Source: Desulfomonilaceae bacterium
GTDB lineage: Bacteria > Desulfobacterota > Desulfomonilia > Desulfomonilales > Desulfomonilaceae
Assembly (NCBI GenBank): GCA_031082285.1
Contig: JAVHLK010000031.1
Coordinates: 1-53,276 of the forward strand
DNA length: 53,276 bases
Reading direction: 5' to 3'
The first letter of the stretch is position 1, and every line of letters begins with the position of its first letter. Both the position numbers and the translations under genes were made by a program. Below, piece by piece: positions 1 to 8,390 of the stretch. The notes under the pieces are model-generated. The model searched no databases. It was not told where the DNA came from and was given only the letters and a program-made list of their open reading frames with translations.

Positions 1-21
1 GGTCGCACATTTCTTCCGCGT

Positions 22-97
22 CGAGATTGCTTCGTCGCTTCGCTCCTCGCAAAGATATGGTAAAGGTTGTCATTGCGAGCAAAGCGAAGCAATCTCA
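22..97. repeat. imperfect inverted repeat (REP-like)
   Basis: The left arm (about 22-52) reads as the reverse complement of the right arm (about 69-97, beginning TCATTGCGAGC), with a short extra stretch in the left arm. Related arms occur at 9334-9441 and, degenerate, at 45114-45195. It lies just upstream of purE and could fold as a hairpin in RNA. The element may extend left of the window. Confidence 0.7.
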
Positions 98-175
98 CCT
101 CGCCGGAATCCGCGACCGTATTTAGGAAACGGAGTACTAAGCATTCGACCGTCGGAGCGAATCCGGAAGGATACT

Positions 176-676
176 ATGGATGCAATACAAGTCGGGATTA
201 TCATGGGAAGCGATTCCGATCTTTCCACGATGACCAAGTGTGCCGAGATTCTCAAACAATTCGGCATCCCCTACTACATGACGGTGGCTTCGGCACATCG
301 GACGCCGGACCGAGTCGCGGCCGTAGTGAAGCGCGCCGAAGAAGAAGATTGGAAGGTGATCGTTGCCGGCGCGGGAATGGCCGCGCATTTGGCCGGTGTT
401 GTCGCCGCTCACACCATCATCCCCGTGATCGGCGTGCCCATGCCCTCGTCGGACCTGAACGGACTCGATGCCTTGCTTTCGACGGTTCAGATGCCCGGAG
501 GGGTTCCCGTGGCGACAATGGGATTGGGTTCCGCAGGCGCAAAGAACGCGGGGCTCCTTGCGGTCCGGATTCTTGCGACGTCCGATCAGGCACTTAGGGA
601 TAAGCTTCGGGAGTACCGTGACCGGGAAGCGAGATCCGTGATCGAGAAGGCCGAGAAGATCGAGTCGACGCAGTAA
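176..676 (+). CDS. purE: N5-carboxyaminoimidazole ribonucleotide mutase / AIR carboxylase PurE
   Basis: PurE catalyses the carboxylation step that gives 4-carboxy-AIR in de novo purine synthesis in the cytoplasm. The 166-residue length is normal for the stand-alone enzyme. Family motifs are present: GSDSD near residue 11, SAHRTP near 39 and AGMAAHLAG near 66, which form the nucleotide-binding and catalytic pocket. The start is supported by GGAAGG five bases upstream. No purK lies beside it, so class I (mutase, needs PurK) and class II (direct use of AIR and CO2) cannot be separated from context. It appears to be a single-gene unit behind a palindromic repeat. Confidence 0.95.
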   Translation: MDAIQVGIIMGSDSDLSTMTKCAEILKQFGIPYYMTVASAHRTPDRVAAVVKRAEEEDWKVIVAGAGMAAHLAGVVAAHTIIPVIGVPMPSSDLNGLDALLSTVQMPGGVPVATMGLGSAGAKNAGLLAVRILATSDQALRDKLREYRDREARSVIEKAEKIESTQ

Positions 677-810
677 CCGTGTGACGAAGGAAGCGGTCCT
701 CTGCCGAGGATGTCGCTGCCTGCGGGAGTCATGGGCATCCCGCGTCGGAACATCTCATTACGTTCGGCAGGAGGAACGAGCCCCCGCTCGCGTCGAATCA
801 TAAGACACGG

Positions 811-1767
811 ATGAATGTGCACATGAGAAAGCCCCGGAAAACCGATAGTCATCACGGCACTCAGCAGAATCTTTTTCTCTCCTCCGGCGGGAAATTCGAT
901 ATGGGCGGCGAAAAGTGGATCGAGTTGTACCGCGGGGACTGTTTCGCGGGAATGAAAAGACTTCCCGAGGAAAGTATCGATGTGGTGGTTACCTCGCCTC
1001 CCTACAATTTGGGCGTGAAGTACGGGGTGTACAATGACCGGGTTAGTCGAGAGAATTACTTGAACTGGCTGGACGAATGGGCGTCCCTCGTCTCAAGGGT
1101 TCTCGGTGGACGGGGTTCATTGTTCCTGAATATCGGCGGGAAGCCGAAAGATCCATGGGGGCCGATGGAAGTTGCCCTTCGTTTTCGTAAGTACTTCGAA
1201 CTTCAAAACACCATCCATTGGATCAAATCGATTGCCATTGATAAGTCGGGCAACGGGGACGACCACGGATTGACCGAAAACATCAACGTCGGACACATCA
1301 AACCGATCAACAGTCCCCGCTATGTCTCGGACGCGCATGAGTATGTTTTTCATTTCACAAAATTCGGCGATGTGAAACTTGACAGAAAGGCCATAGGCGT
1401 CGAGTACAAACACAAATCGAACATTACCCGCTGGAAGTCCGCGGGAACGGATCGTCGATGCCGGGGAAATACCTGGTTCATTCCCTACAAGACGATTGTC
1501 TCACGTGATCGCGACCGGCCGCACCCAGCCTCCTTTCCCCCACGACTGGCCGAGATGTGCATCCAGCTCCACGGCACTTCGGATGTGCGCACCGTGATGG
1601 ACCCGTTCATGGGGCTTGGAAACACGGCATTGGCATGCGTACGGCTCGGGAAGTCCTGTATCGGTTACGAGATCGATCCCGAGTACTGGAAGGTAAGCTG
1701 CGAGCTGGTCGGTGAAGCCATTCTACACGGAACCGGTCCTCATGGCTCAAATTCTGTTCAAGAATAG
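811..1767 (+). CDS. site-specific DNA methyltransferase (beta-class, SPPY type)
   Basis: This is an S-adenosylmethionine-dependent DNA amino-methyltransferase (N4-cytosine or N6-adenine). Motif IV, TSPPY, is at residues 61-65. The cofactor motif, DPFMGLGNT, comes late, at 264-272. This permuted order, with catalytic motif first, target-recognition region in the middle and SAM site at the C-terminus, defines the beta class. SPPY is common in N4-cytosine enzymes but not exclusive to them. The start is uncertain: Met31 at 901 directly precedes the conserved fold, and neither start has a strong ribosome-binding site. No restriction endonuclease is recognisable on either side, so it looks solitary. 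The roughly 365 bases after it hold no convincing gene. Confidence 0.9.
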   Translation: MNVHMRKPRKTDSHHGTQQNLFLSSGGKFDMGGEKWIELYRGDCFAGMKRLPEESIDVVVTSPPYNLGVKYGVYNDRVSRENYLNWLDEWASLVSRVLGGRGSLFLNIGGKPKDPWGPMEVALRFRKYFELQNTIHWIKSIAIDKSGNGDDHGLTENINVGHIKPINSPRYVSDAHEYVFHFTKFGDVKLDRKAIGVEYKHKSNITRWKSAGTDRRCRGNTWFIPYKTIVSRDRDRPHPASFPPRLAEMCIQLHGTSDVRTVMDPFMGLGNTALACVRLGKSCIGYEIDPEYWKVSCELVGEAILHGTGPHGSNSVQE

Positions 1768-2133
1768 TGCCGGGTGAGCAGAAGATTGGAGGGCGGGGAC
1801 GGAATCCGTTTCATACGCGGCAGCATGCCCGTGACGCAATTTGGTGCGGTGTGCCGACCGGTTCGAGACCATCAAGATATCGGTGCGCCTGCGAGAGGGC
1901 ACTCTCAGGAACAACCATTCAGTGTCGATCGGAAGCCGGCTCCGGCCGGGCACATGTCTACGTATCTCGTTATACCCGTAGGAATGGTGCCCAGGCCCGT
2001 ACAGATTGCTTCGCCCGCCTGCCGTGCCAGGCTCATAGACAAGAACTCTCAGGGCAACGCACTTTAGAAGAGCGGCGGGACGAAGCAACCCTCGGAGCGA
2101 AAGAAAGCTCGATCGGACTCATCAATCCGGACA
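1768..2133. other. intergenic stretch, no gene seen
   Basis: About 365 bases lie between the methyltransferase and the convergent aldolase-family gene. Open frames exist on both strands, but none has a ribosome-binding site, a recognisable domain or convincing composition. If the methyltransferase once had a partner restriction gene here, no remnant is recognisable by eye. Confidence 0.5.
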
Positions 2134-3429
2134 CTAGTCCTCGAAATCGCCCTCAGGGCCCTTGTCGGTACTGATGGCTGCCGCCTTTTGCCTGAACTTC
2201 TCCTCGGTCCAATCCGCGGGATCCTCGATTCGGGAAGCCTTTGGCCCGAGATCGAACGACCCTGCCTTAAGGACGGCTTCCACGGCGAGAGGAGCAGTGT
2301 CGGATCCGTTGAAGACGTCATTGATCAAGAGGTACACAAAATCCTCGACGCTCTTGACCATTCGTTCCCGCTCGTCGCGGGGAAGCCCCAACAGTCTGTT
2401 CTCAAAGGGCCGATTCAGCTTCTTGAAATCGCCCCCTCGCCATCCCAGTTTTTCGGCATAGACCGTCATTTCCCGCCACACGTCGTCTCCGGGCCCCGCG
2501 TCCGGCAACTTGATGAAGCTTCCGTGCTCGTCCATGACCGCGTTCCCGTATTCGTTCACCTTCACGCCCCATGAGACCATCTGGAGCGCCGTGGCCACAT
2601 TGGCCTTGGTCGTACGGGTCCGTTTCGCGATTTCCCTCAGCCTATCGAAGCTGTTCCCGGAAGTCCCGTGCTGAGCACCGGAAATACGGTACGGCTCGAG
2701 CGCCTCGTGAATGCGCGCGGTGAGGTCGACCTGAATACCCGCTCCATCGGCCTCGATTCCGTGCGTCGTCCCGTTGTTGAGCGCGATCCAGTCCGGGAAG
2801 ATGTCATGCGCGTTCAGACCTTGAATGAGAAAGAGCGCTTCCTCCACCGTGGAAAGGCCGGATTTACCCTTGATCTCTCCCACCTCGGTTTCGTACCCGG
2901 CCCATGAGGGAACAAACTTGCTCAGCTCGATGTTTGCCTGCAGATTGTCCGCATCGGGAAGATGCGACGCGTCAATGGCAATGGACGTTATGCCGGCGTC
3001 GAAAAGGCTCGGGATTTCTACCGTGGCGCCCGTCTTGTCCTTCTCGCTCTTGATCCCGTAGTGATCTGCGTGGATGGCGACGGGAACCGTGATTCCCAGT
3101 TCATTGCAGAACGAATCGACCAATCGAGCCATGTTCCACAAGCTCACGTCACAATAGGCGTTGGCGCCGCCCTCGGATCTCGCAATCTCTATCAAGATGG
3201 CCGCATTGGCGCGTTGAGCGGCCCTAAGTGCCCCCCGCACCACAAACGAATTCCGAACGCTGGCCGCTATGGCAATGGAGTTGCCCTTCGCAAGAGCGGC
3301 CCGATCGATAGCCTTGCCGCTCACAATGAGCGCCCTGGAATTGGGGAACAGCGACACCACGTTGGGTGGGCGACCTATTTGCAGGGCTTTCTCAAAATCT
3401 CCCTTTGAAAAACCGCTTTGTGCCGGCAT
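2134..3429 (-). CDS. class II fructose-bisphosphate aldolase family protein
   Basis: This 431-residue protein has the signatures of the zinc-dependent class II aldolase fold. It has an HADHYG motif whose Asp122-His123 match the catalytic Asp and first zinc ligand, GTTHG with His223, and QHGTSG with His254. These are the three histidine ligands of the family. It is clearly longer than the usual 300-360 residues, with an extra C-terminal segment of about 140 residues. Substrate (fructose-1,6-bisphosphate or a related sugar phosphate) cannot be fixed from sequence. The start at 3429 is chosen because GGGAGG lies just upstream; an upstream in-frame start at 3471 lacks this. It stands alone, with no glycolytic neighbours. 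Confidence 0.85.
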   Translation of the reverse strand: MPAQSGFSKGDFEKALQIGRPPNVVSLFPNSRALIVSGKAIDRAALAKGNSIAIAASVRNSFVVRGALRAAQRANAAILIEIARSEGGANAYCDVSLWNMARLVDSFCNELGITVPVAIHADHYGIKSEKDKTGATVEIPSLFDAGITSIAIDASHLPDADNLQANIELSKFVPSWAGYETEVGEIKGKSGLSTVEEALFLIQGLNAHDIFPDWIALNNGTTHGIEADGAGIQVDLTARIHEALEPYRISGAQHGTSGNSFDRLREIAKRTRTTKANVATALQMVSWGVKVNEYGNAVMDEHGSFIKLPDAGPGDDVWREMTVYAEKLGWRGGDFKKLNRPFENRLLGLPRDERERMVKSVEDFVYLLINDVFNGSDTAPLAVEAVLKAGSFDLGPKASRIEDPADWTEEKFRQKAAAISTDKGPEGDFED

Positions 3430-3626
3430 GTACCGCCTCCCTACAAGCTGATTGGATAAAATGTGCCACACATTCGGGGAAAAATGAAGTTCTCAGGGGG
3501 AGTCCCCGACAGGATAATATCAGATCCCCCCGATTGACGTGCAATGGTGCCGCCCGCAAGACGTGTTGAAACTCAATTGTGCCGGCCGCGCGACCAGGGG
3601 GCTCGTACCCCCGGCACCCTCAAACA

Positions 3627-4157
3627 TCAGCGGCGGTGAACGAGCATGTCGCCGGCGTCGTGTAGGTTGTGCGGACTTCCACGGCCGTGGCCGCCCGCGG
3701 TCTTGCCTGACGTCCCGTCCCACCGTACTCCGGCCGGCGGATACCCGTATGCCTTCACGATGGAAAGATCGTACTCGATGCCCCCACGCGTTGCAGGCAC
3801 CGTTTTCAATTCGCACCGCAGCGCACCGAAATGGAGCGGTCGAAATGCTTCGGAATCGCGCAACGAGTACCTTATGCCGTCAAAGTCGAACTCCACTTTC
3901 TTTATCCACCACAACGTTCCATTGTGGAGTTCCACTTTCAGGTACGGCGTACCGTCGTCTTCTCGAAACCGAAGATACCCGGTGGCGAAGACCTTCTTCA
4001 GGTCAACCTCGCTCATGGATTCATACGGAGGAGTGACCATGGAGCTCCGCAGCAACCACGCAACAATTCCCATTGCCGCCATGAAGACGACTCCAATTAC
4101 CGCGGCCGCCACATACATTTCGTGGCGCCGTAATGCACTGGAGAATCGCCTGGTCAT
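3627..4157 (-). CDS. hypothetical membrane-anchored protein
   Basis: I do not recognise this 176-residue protein. It has a basic N-terminus and one hydrophobic segment at about residues 15-37, then a hydrophilic domain rich in alternating beta-type patterns (for example WWIKKVEFDF) and one Cys. This suggests a single-pass protein with a small periplasmic beta domain. Its ATG overlaps the stop of the upstream pilin-like gene (ATGA at 4154-4157), so the two are translationally coupled and probably work together. The last 30 residues are Gly/His/Arg-rich and may be a poorly conserved tail. Confidence 0.75.
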   Translation of the reverse strand: MTRRFSSALRRHEMYVAAAVIGVVFMAAMGIVAWLLRSSMVTPPYESMSEVDLKKVFATGYLRFREDDGTPYLKVELHNGTLWWIKKVEFDFDGIRYSLRDSEAFRPLHFGALRCELKTVPATRGGIEYDLSIVKAYGYPPAGVRWDGTSGKTAGGHGRGSPHNLHDAGDMLVHRR

Positions 4158-4585
4158 CCCGCATCGTCCTGATGCCGCATTACGGTGGTCATCTTTCCGG
4201 TCGTCGAATCATACCTGTGGATAAACGTGCTTCCCGTATAGAAGGCATGACCCGTGAACGCGGTCTTCTCCGGCCCCTGAGACTTCAGACTCAGTACCAC
4301 GTTGGGAGGCACCGATACCGACGTCTTCTCGCCGTCCGGAGTGACCACGACTACGTCGCCGCCGTTACCCGTGACCTCCGCGTCGAAATAGCGGTGTTCG
4401 CGGGTGAAGTACTTCTCCTGAGCCTGGGCGGCCGTCATCAGCACTTTTGCCGCCTGCTCGCTCATTCTCCGTTCGCGGTATGAATCAATCATGAAGAAGT
4501 ATATCCCACAAAGTATCGTAATGACGGCAATTGCACACACCATTTCCACAATGGTGAATCCAGCGTCGGCCTTGGTCTCCGTCAC
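4154..4585 (-). CDS. type IV pilin-like / pseudopilin protein
   Basis: This 143-residue protein has a type III (prepilin) signal: a short polar leader ending in Gly9, then FTIVEM, giving a mature protein with N-terminal Phe and Glu5, followed by about 20 hydrophobic residues. Prepilin peptidase should cut after Gly9. The rest is a small globular domain with no Cys pair in the C-terminus. The start is GTG at 4585 with GGAGG five bases upstream. It is coupled to a downstream single-pass membrane protein, and no pilus assembly genes are in the window. A minor pilin, a type II secretion pseudopilin or a specialised sensor-like pilin are all possible. Confidence 0.85.
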   Translation of the reverse strand: MTETKADAGFTIVEMVCAIAVITILCGIYFFMIDSYRERRMSEQAAKVLMTAAQAQEKYFTREHRYFDAEVTGNGGDVVVVTPDGEKTSVSVPPNVVLSLKSQGPEKTAFTGHAFYTGSTFIHRYDSTTGKMTTVMRHQDDAG

Positions 4586-4801
4586 GAGAACCTCCGTCTA
4601 TAAGAACTCACTCCGTCACTTCGTGATTCCTTGGATGCATCGGATCGGCCGTGTTTCACGGAGATCGACGTCTCCGGGCCGATCGTCCGGTCATCTCTCA
4701 TTACCGTATCCGAGGAACCACCGGGTCGATCCGACGAATCACGTCCAGACAGCCCGTACGGGAGAGACCGGCACGCTTCCTAAGAGTCCGTGCGCACTTT
4801 A

Positions 4802-4830
4802 GTGATAGTCCAGCAGGTCACTTATGTCAA
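4802..4830 (-). promoter_or_regulatory. predicted sigma70 promoter
   Basis: On the minus strand a consensus -35 TTGACA (4825-4830) is separated by 17 bases from TATCAC (4802-4807). It points toward the pilin-like gene, about 215 bases downstream, which leaves a long leader. Flanking sequence is AT-rich compared with the surroundings. Confidence 0.5.
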
Positions 4831-4848
4831 GCCAAAGCAAATGTAGAT

Positions 4849-5697
4849 TTAAATATTTATCGTTCCATTATAAACCGAAACCGACGGTCCCGACATAAGT
4901 ACTGATGATGTAAATGTTTGCCACTCAACCAACAGGTCTCCACCTTTCAGGTGCACCGTCGTCTCCGGATCGACCAATTCCTTCAGGCGGGCCGCTACAA
5001 CCGCGGCACAAGCGCCCGTCCCACAGGCAAAGGTCTCTCCGCTTCCGCGCTCCCACACCCTCATAAGGATGCGCGTACGGTCGATCACCCGGACAAACTC
5101 GACGTTGGTCCGGGCCGGAAAGAGGGAGTGCCGTTCGATGGTCGGTCCGTACAGCACGGGAAGTTCTTCGGGATCGTCGTGGACGAATATCACGCAGTGC
5201 GGATTGCCCATTGAGACAATGGTCGCGTCGAAGGCTCGTCCTTGAGCCTCGATCCGGTGGTCGACAATTGGGAGCGTCTCGGTTTGGATATCTACGGGAA
5301 TGAGGGCCGGATCGAACACAGGCCGGCCCATATCGACCCTGACCGTGTCGATCAGACCATCAGGACCCTGAAAAAGACGAAGCATCTTAATTCCGGCCCT
5401 GGTTCGCACACGAATCGTCGTGTTCCGGGTCAGGCCGTTGTCATACGCGTATTTGGCGAGGCATCGAATGCCGTTGCCGCACATTTCCGCGAGCGACCCG
5501 TCGGAGTTCATGTAGTCCATGAAGAAATCCGCCGACTCATCGGAACGCACGACTATGACTCCGTCGGCACCGACACCGGCCCTCCGGTCACAAATCGCGG
5601 CAACCCGATCCGGGCTGAGTTCTACGGAATTGGTCAGGTCATGGAACACGATGAAATCATTCCGTGTTCCGTGCATCTTCTGGAATTTGATCTCCAT
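4849..5697 (-). CDS. dapF: diaminopimelate epimerase
   Basis: DapF converts LL- to meso-diaminopimelate for lysine and peptidoglycan synthesis. The 282-residue form starts with the conserved block MEIKFQKMHG. The two catalytic cysteines are visible: Cys73 in MCGNGIRC and about Cys225 in ACGTGAC. The GNPH motif (substrate binding) and the ERGSGET motif are intact. In-frame starts further upstream (5712, 5766) lack family similarity, so 5697 is preferred although no strong ribosome-binding site is seen. There is no lysine operon around it. Confidence 0.95.
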   Translation of the reverse strand: MEIKFQKMHGTRNDFIVFHDLTNSVELSPDRVAAICDRRAGVGADGVIVVRSDESADFFMDYMNSDGSLAEMCGNGIRCLAKYAYDNGLTRNTTIRVRTRAGIKMLRLFQGPDGLIDTVRVDMGRPVFDPALIPVDIQTETLPIVDHRIEAQGRAFDATIVSMGNPHCVIFVHDDPEELPVLYGPTIERHSLFPARTNVEFVRVIDRTRILMRVWERGSGETFACGTGACAAVVAARLKELVDPETTVHLKGGDLLVEWQTFTSSVLMSGPSVSVYNGTINI

Positions 5698-6012
5698 ACG
5701 GTGAGGGTACATCTTTTTTGTGTTCCTTACAATCCCTAATGACTCATGATTCCGGCCGTCGGACATACTCGTTCACGGACGCGCGTTACGTGGGCTGCTC
5801 CGGAAATGACGATGGGAGTTCCGCGCGGGACGGAATAATCCGCTCCTCATCGGGACATGCGTGCCCTTTGGACCCGTCCCGCGAGAGTGAATGCGTACCA
5901 TAGGATTGCGTCGCTTGCCAATATCCCGCAGTGCGTGTGATAATCCGACGCGGGAGAATGTCCTGTCCCGATCGGTTGAGATTCGCCGAGGGGTAACCGC
6001 TATCCTAATGCC
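5698..6012. other. intergenic stretch between divergent genes, nothing clear
   Basis: About 315 bases separate dapF (minus) from the small membrane protein (plus). Regulatory sequence for both must lie here, but I see no confident promoter pair, structured RNA or small gene. Confidence 0.4.
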
Positions 6013-6222
6013 ATGAAATATCTGATTGTCCTTATCATTGTCTTGGCCCTGTGGAGCTTGGTGGATCAATTCACGCGCAAAGAAAGAACGTCCCAAGGAG
6101 TGGGTTCGTTCTTCCACGACTTGAAAGATCTGGGAAGAAATCTGCACGTCATGATGGGAATACTTGCCGTGATCATCGTTATCCTGGTCGTGGCACGTCT
6201 CATCTATCAAACCCTGGAGTGA
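6013..6222 (+). CDS. small two-span membrane protein
   Basis: A 69-residue protein of unknown function. It has two hydrophobic segments, at about residues 3-17 and 46-66, joined by a charged loop containing KERTSQG. The N-terminus is MKYLIVL. The composition is strongly that of a real membrane protein, but no good ribosome-binding site is visible immediately before the ATG. It faces a zinc-ribbon gene convergently, with a perfect 7-bp hairpin in the gap. Confidence 0.6.
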   Translation: MKYLIVLIIVLALWSLVDQFTRKERTSQGVGSFFHDLKDLGRNLHVMMGILAVIIVILVVARLIYQTLE

Positions 6223-6230
6223 CCGTGGTC

Positions 6231-6247
6231 TGCGGCCCTCGGCCGCA
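6231..6247. terminator. hairpin between convergent genes
   Basis: TGCGGCC and GGCCGCA form a perfect 7-bp stem with a three-base loop, in the gap between convergent genes at 6222 and 6301. No T-run follows on either strand, so it is at best a weak bidirectional terminator. Confidence 0.35.
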
Positions 6248-6300
6248 CGGGTTCGCCGTTCAGCGCGCGACCGGAATCGTCGTGCTCCGCATAATGTGTA

Positions 6301-6651
6301 TCAGTCGAAAGACCCGGTGAGAATCTTGGTAAGTTCAACCGTGTCCAGCCATTCCGAAGTGTCCTGATTGCACCGGGGGCATTGGCTGAATTTCCGGTCG
6401 GCCGAGTATCCACAGTAGGGGCAGGTGGTCACGTCGTCTTTGCCGGGAGGAGCTCCGACTTGACGCAACGCCCTTTTGTCAAAGTACGCCCGTGTGGCAA
6501 GCTTCGCCTCGATGAGCTTGGAAAAGAGTGCTTGCAGTCCCTGAAAGGACAAGCCGTACTTGTCCATCAGTTCTCCATCACTCAGACCATCCTTGAGGTC
6601 CGTCATAATGGCTTTGGCATTGATCTTCTTAGGGGCTTTCTTCTCGGCCAC
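6301..6651 (-). CDS. helical DNA-binding-like domain plus zinc-ribbon protein
   Basis: The N-terminal part (residues 10-60 of the 116-residue form) contains DGLSDGELMDKYGLS followed by a helix. This pattern recurs in deltaproteobacterial proteins and looks like a helix-turn-helix. The C-terminal part is a zinc ribbon with CPYC (77, 80) and CPRC (91, 94). A regulatory or nucleic-acid-binding role is inferred. The GTG at 6651 is preferred because GGAG precedes it and the conserved helix begins soon after. An ATG at 6759 would add 36 residues of low-quality sequence. Confidence 0.7.
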   Translation of the reverse strand: MAEKKAPKKINAKAIMTDLKDGLSDGELMDKYGLSFQGLQALFSKLIEAKLATRAYFDKRALRQVGAPPGKDDVTTCPYCGYSADRKFSQCPRCNQDTSEWLDTVELTKILTGSFD

Positions 6652-6916
6652 TGTCTCCAAAAGACCTTTTCCCTTATTCCCGGTGGAAACTCGTCTGCCT
6701 GCACGGCAAAGCGTCCCTGACCGACGGTCCGGCAGTGGAATACGCACGGGTCTGAACATCCGGCCGTATCCGGTTCATTCCTGCGTGGGAAAGGCGGTGC
6801 CGACTCGTGCGGACCAACGTTCCGGAGAGCGCCGCCGACCGAACATCCGTGGCCGGCTGGTCAGCAGGCAACGGCATGCCGGTCGGGATCCGCGCTTACC
6901 TCTGTCGGTAGGCTTC

Positions 6917-8146
6917 CTATATCACTTCCAGGGCGCATGCCATTGAGACGCCGCCGCCGCCGCACAGGGTGGCCAGTCCCAGAGTCTTATTGCTCTTCTT
7001 CATCGCGTGAATGAGGGACACCATGATTCGAGCACCGGTGCACCCCACCGGATGTCCCAATCCGATTCCGGATCCGTTCACGTTCGTAATTTCGCGGTTG
7101 AGATTCAGCTCTCTTTCACAACCGATGTATTGAGCGGCAAATGCCTCGTTGAGTTCGATCAGTTCAAAATCGCCAATGCCGTAACCGGACCGGTCCAACA
7201 GATTCTTCACTGCGGGAACGGGGCTCAGGCCCATCACGGTCGGGTCGCACGCCCCCATCCCTACCGCCTTGATCCGCGCCAGTGGGACGAGTCCGTCACT
7301 CTTGGCCCTTTCTTCCGTCATGATCACCACGGCTGCGGCACCGTCGTTAATTCCGCTGGCATTTCCCGCGGTCACCGTTCCTCCCTTGGGGATGAACGCC
7401 GGCTTGAGTTTCGCCAGAGCCTCCAGGGTGAGACCGGGACGAAAATGTTCGTCTTTGTCGAACACTTTCGGATCGCCTTTGCGCTGGGGAACTTGAATCG
7501 GGACTATCTCGTCGGCAAAGGAGCCGTCATTGGTCGCACGTTCCACATTGTTGTGACTGCGCAGGGCCACTTCATCCTGCTCTTCCCTCGTTATCCCGTA
7601 TTTGAGTGCAACGAACTCAGCGGTATGGCCCATGATGTAGGGTTTCCCCCGAAAAAACTCCACGGGGCCGTCCGCGGGGTAGGGCAACAGATGGGATCCG
7701 CAATGAAGGCCCGTAGTCATCGCGTCGGTAATGGTGTCATTTCCCATGCGCACGCCCCATCTCGCCTTTTCCAACGTAAAGGGTACGCCGGACATGTGCT
7801 CTACTCCCCCCGCAAGAATTACCTGGGCCGCGCCTGCCCGTATCATGGCCGCGCCGGACAGGGTCGCCTCCATACCCGATATGCACACCCGGTTAATCGT
7901 GGCTGCGGGTACGCTCTCGGGGATTCCCGCCATCAGCGCACCTACGCGAGTCACGTTCATGGCATCGGTAGGGTTGAGACAACACCCGAATCGGACGTCG
8001 TCAATGATGTCCGCAGGAATTCCCACTCTGTCGATCGCCGCTTTCATGGCCACGCTTGAAATAACCGCCGCGTGCATGTCTCTCAGGGTTCCGCCGAATG
8101 TTCCGATTGCGGTACGGCAAGCGGAAACGATCACCACATCACTCAT
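6917..8146 (-). CDS. thiolase family protein (acetyl-CoA C-acetyltransferase)
   Basis: Thiolases condense or cleave acyl-CoA units in beta-oxidation or acetoacetyl-CoA synthesis. All catalytic elements are present in this 409-residue protein: nucleophile Cys88 (NRVCISG), NEAFA, His365 (GLGHPVG) and Cys395 (CGGGG). An insert around residues 145-175 (GLHCGSHLLPYPADGPVEFF) makes it longer than the typical 390 residues and may affect substrate choice. The start at 8146 has AAGGAG seven bases upstream; an in-frame start ten codons earlier is less likely. No other fatty-acid genes adjoin it, so biosynthetic and degradative roles cannot be separated. Confidence 0.93.
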   Translation of the reverse strand: MSDVVIVSACRTAIGTFGGTLRDMHAAVISSVAMKAAIDRVGIPADIIDDVRFGCCLNPTDAMNVTRVGALMAGIPESVPAATINRVCISGMEATLSGAAMIRAGAAQVILAGGVEHMSGVPFTLEKARWGVRMGNDTITDAMTTGLHCGSHLLPYPADGPVEFFRGKPYIMGHTAEFVALKYGITREEQDEVALRSHNNVERATNDGSFADEIVPIQVPQRKGDPKVFDKDEHFRPGLTLEALAKLKPAFIPKGGTVTAGNASGINDGAAAVVIMTEERAKSDGLVPLARIKAVGMGACDPTVMGLSPVPAVKNLLDRSGYGIGDFELIELNEAFAAQYIGCERELNLNREITNVNGSGIGLGHPVGCTGARIMVSLIHAMKKSNKTLGLATLCGGGGVSMACALEVI

Positions 8147-8390
8147 GGAGCATCTCCTTGCTTTGAAGGTCGGCACGGTCCGTCCTCATGGTTACCGTGA
8201 AGACCCAATGTGAAATCTTGGTAAGGATTGAATTGCACCGTTTCCCGGACGTGGAATCGTACACGCAAACCCGGGTTGCGAATCCGATCGGGATCTCGTC
8301 ACGGTGCCTGTATGCCGGCGCTCTCGCGCTCGCGGTCGGTCCCACGGTCCGGGACCGTCGCACTTCTCGGCGCGAGGGAGGCATGGATGC

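Noticed and set aside
1774-2067. Open frame of 97 codons after the methyltransferase
   Set aside because: No ribosome-binding site, low-complexity basic composition and no domain; overlapping frames on the other strand are equally long.
3520-3626. Possible promoter for the aldolase-type gene with TATTAT box
   Set aside because: The only candidate -35 is 19 bases away and poor; not strong enough to list.
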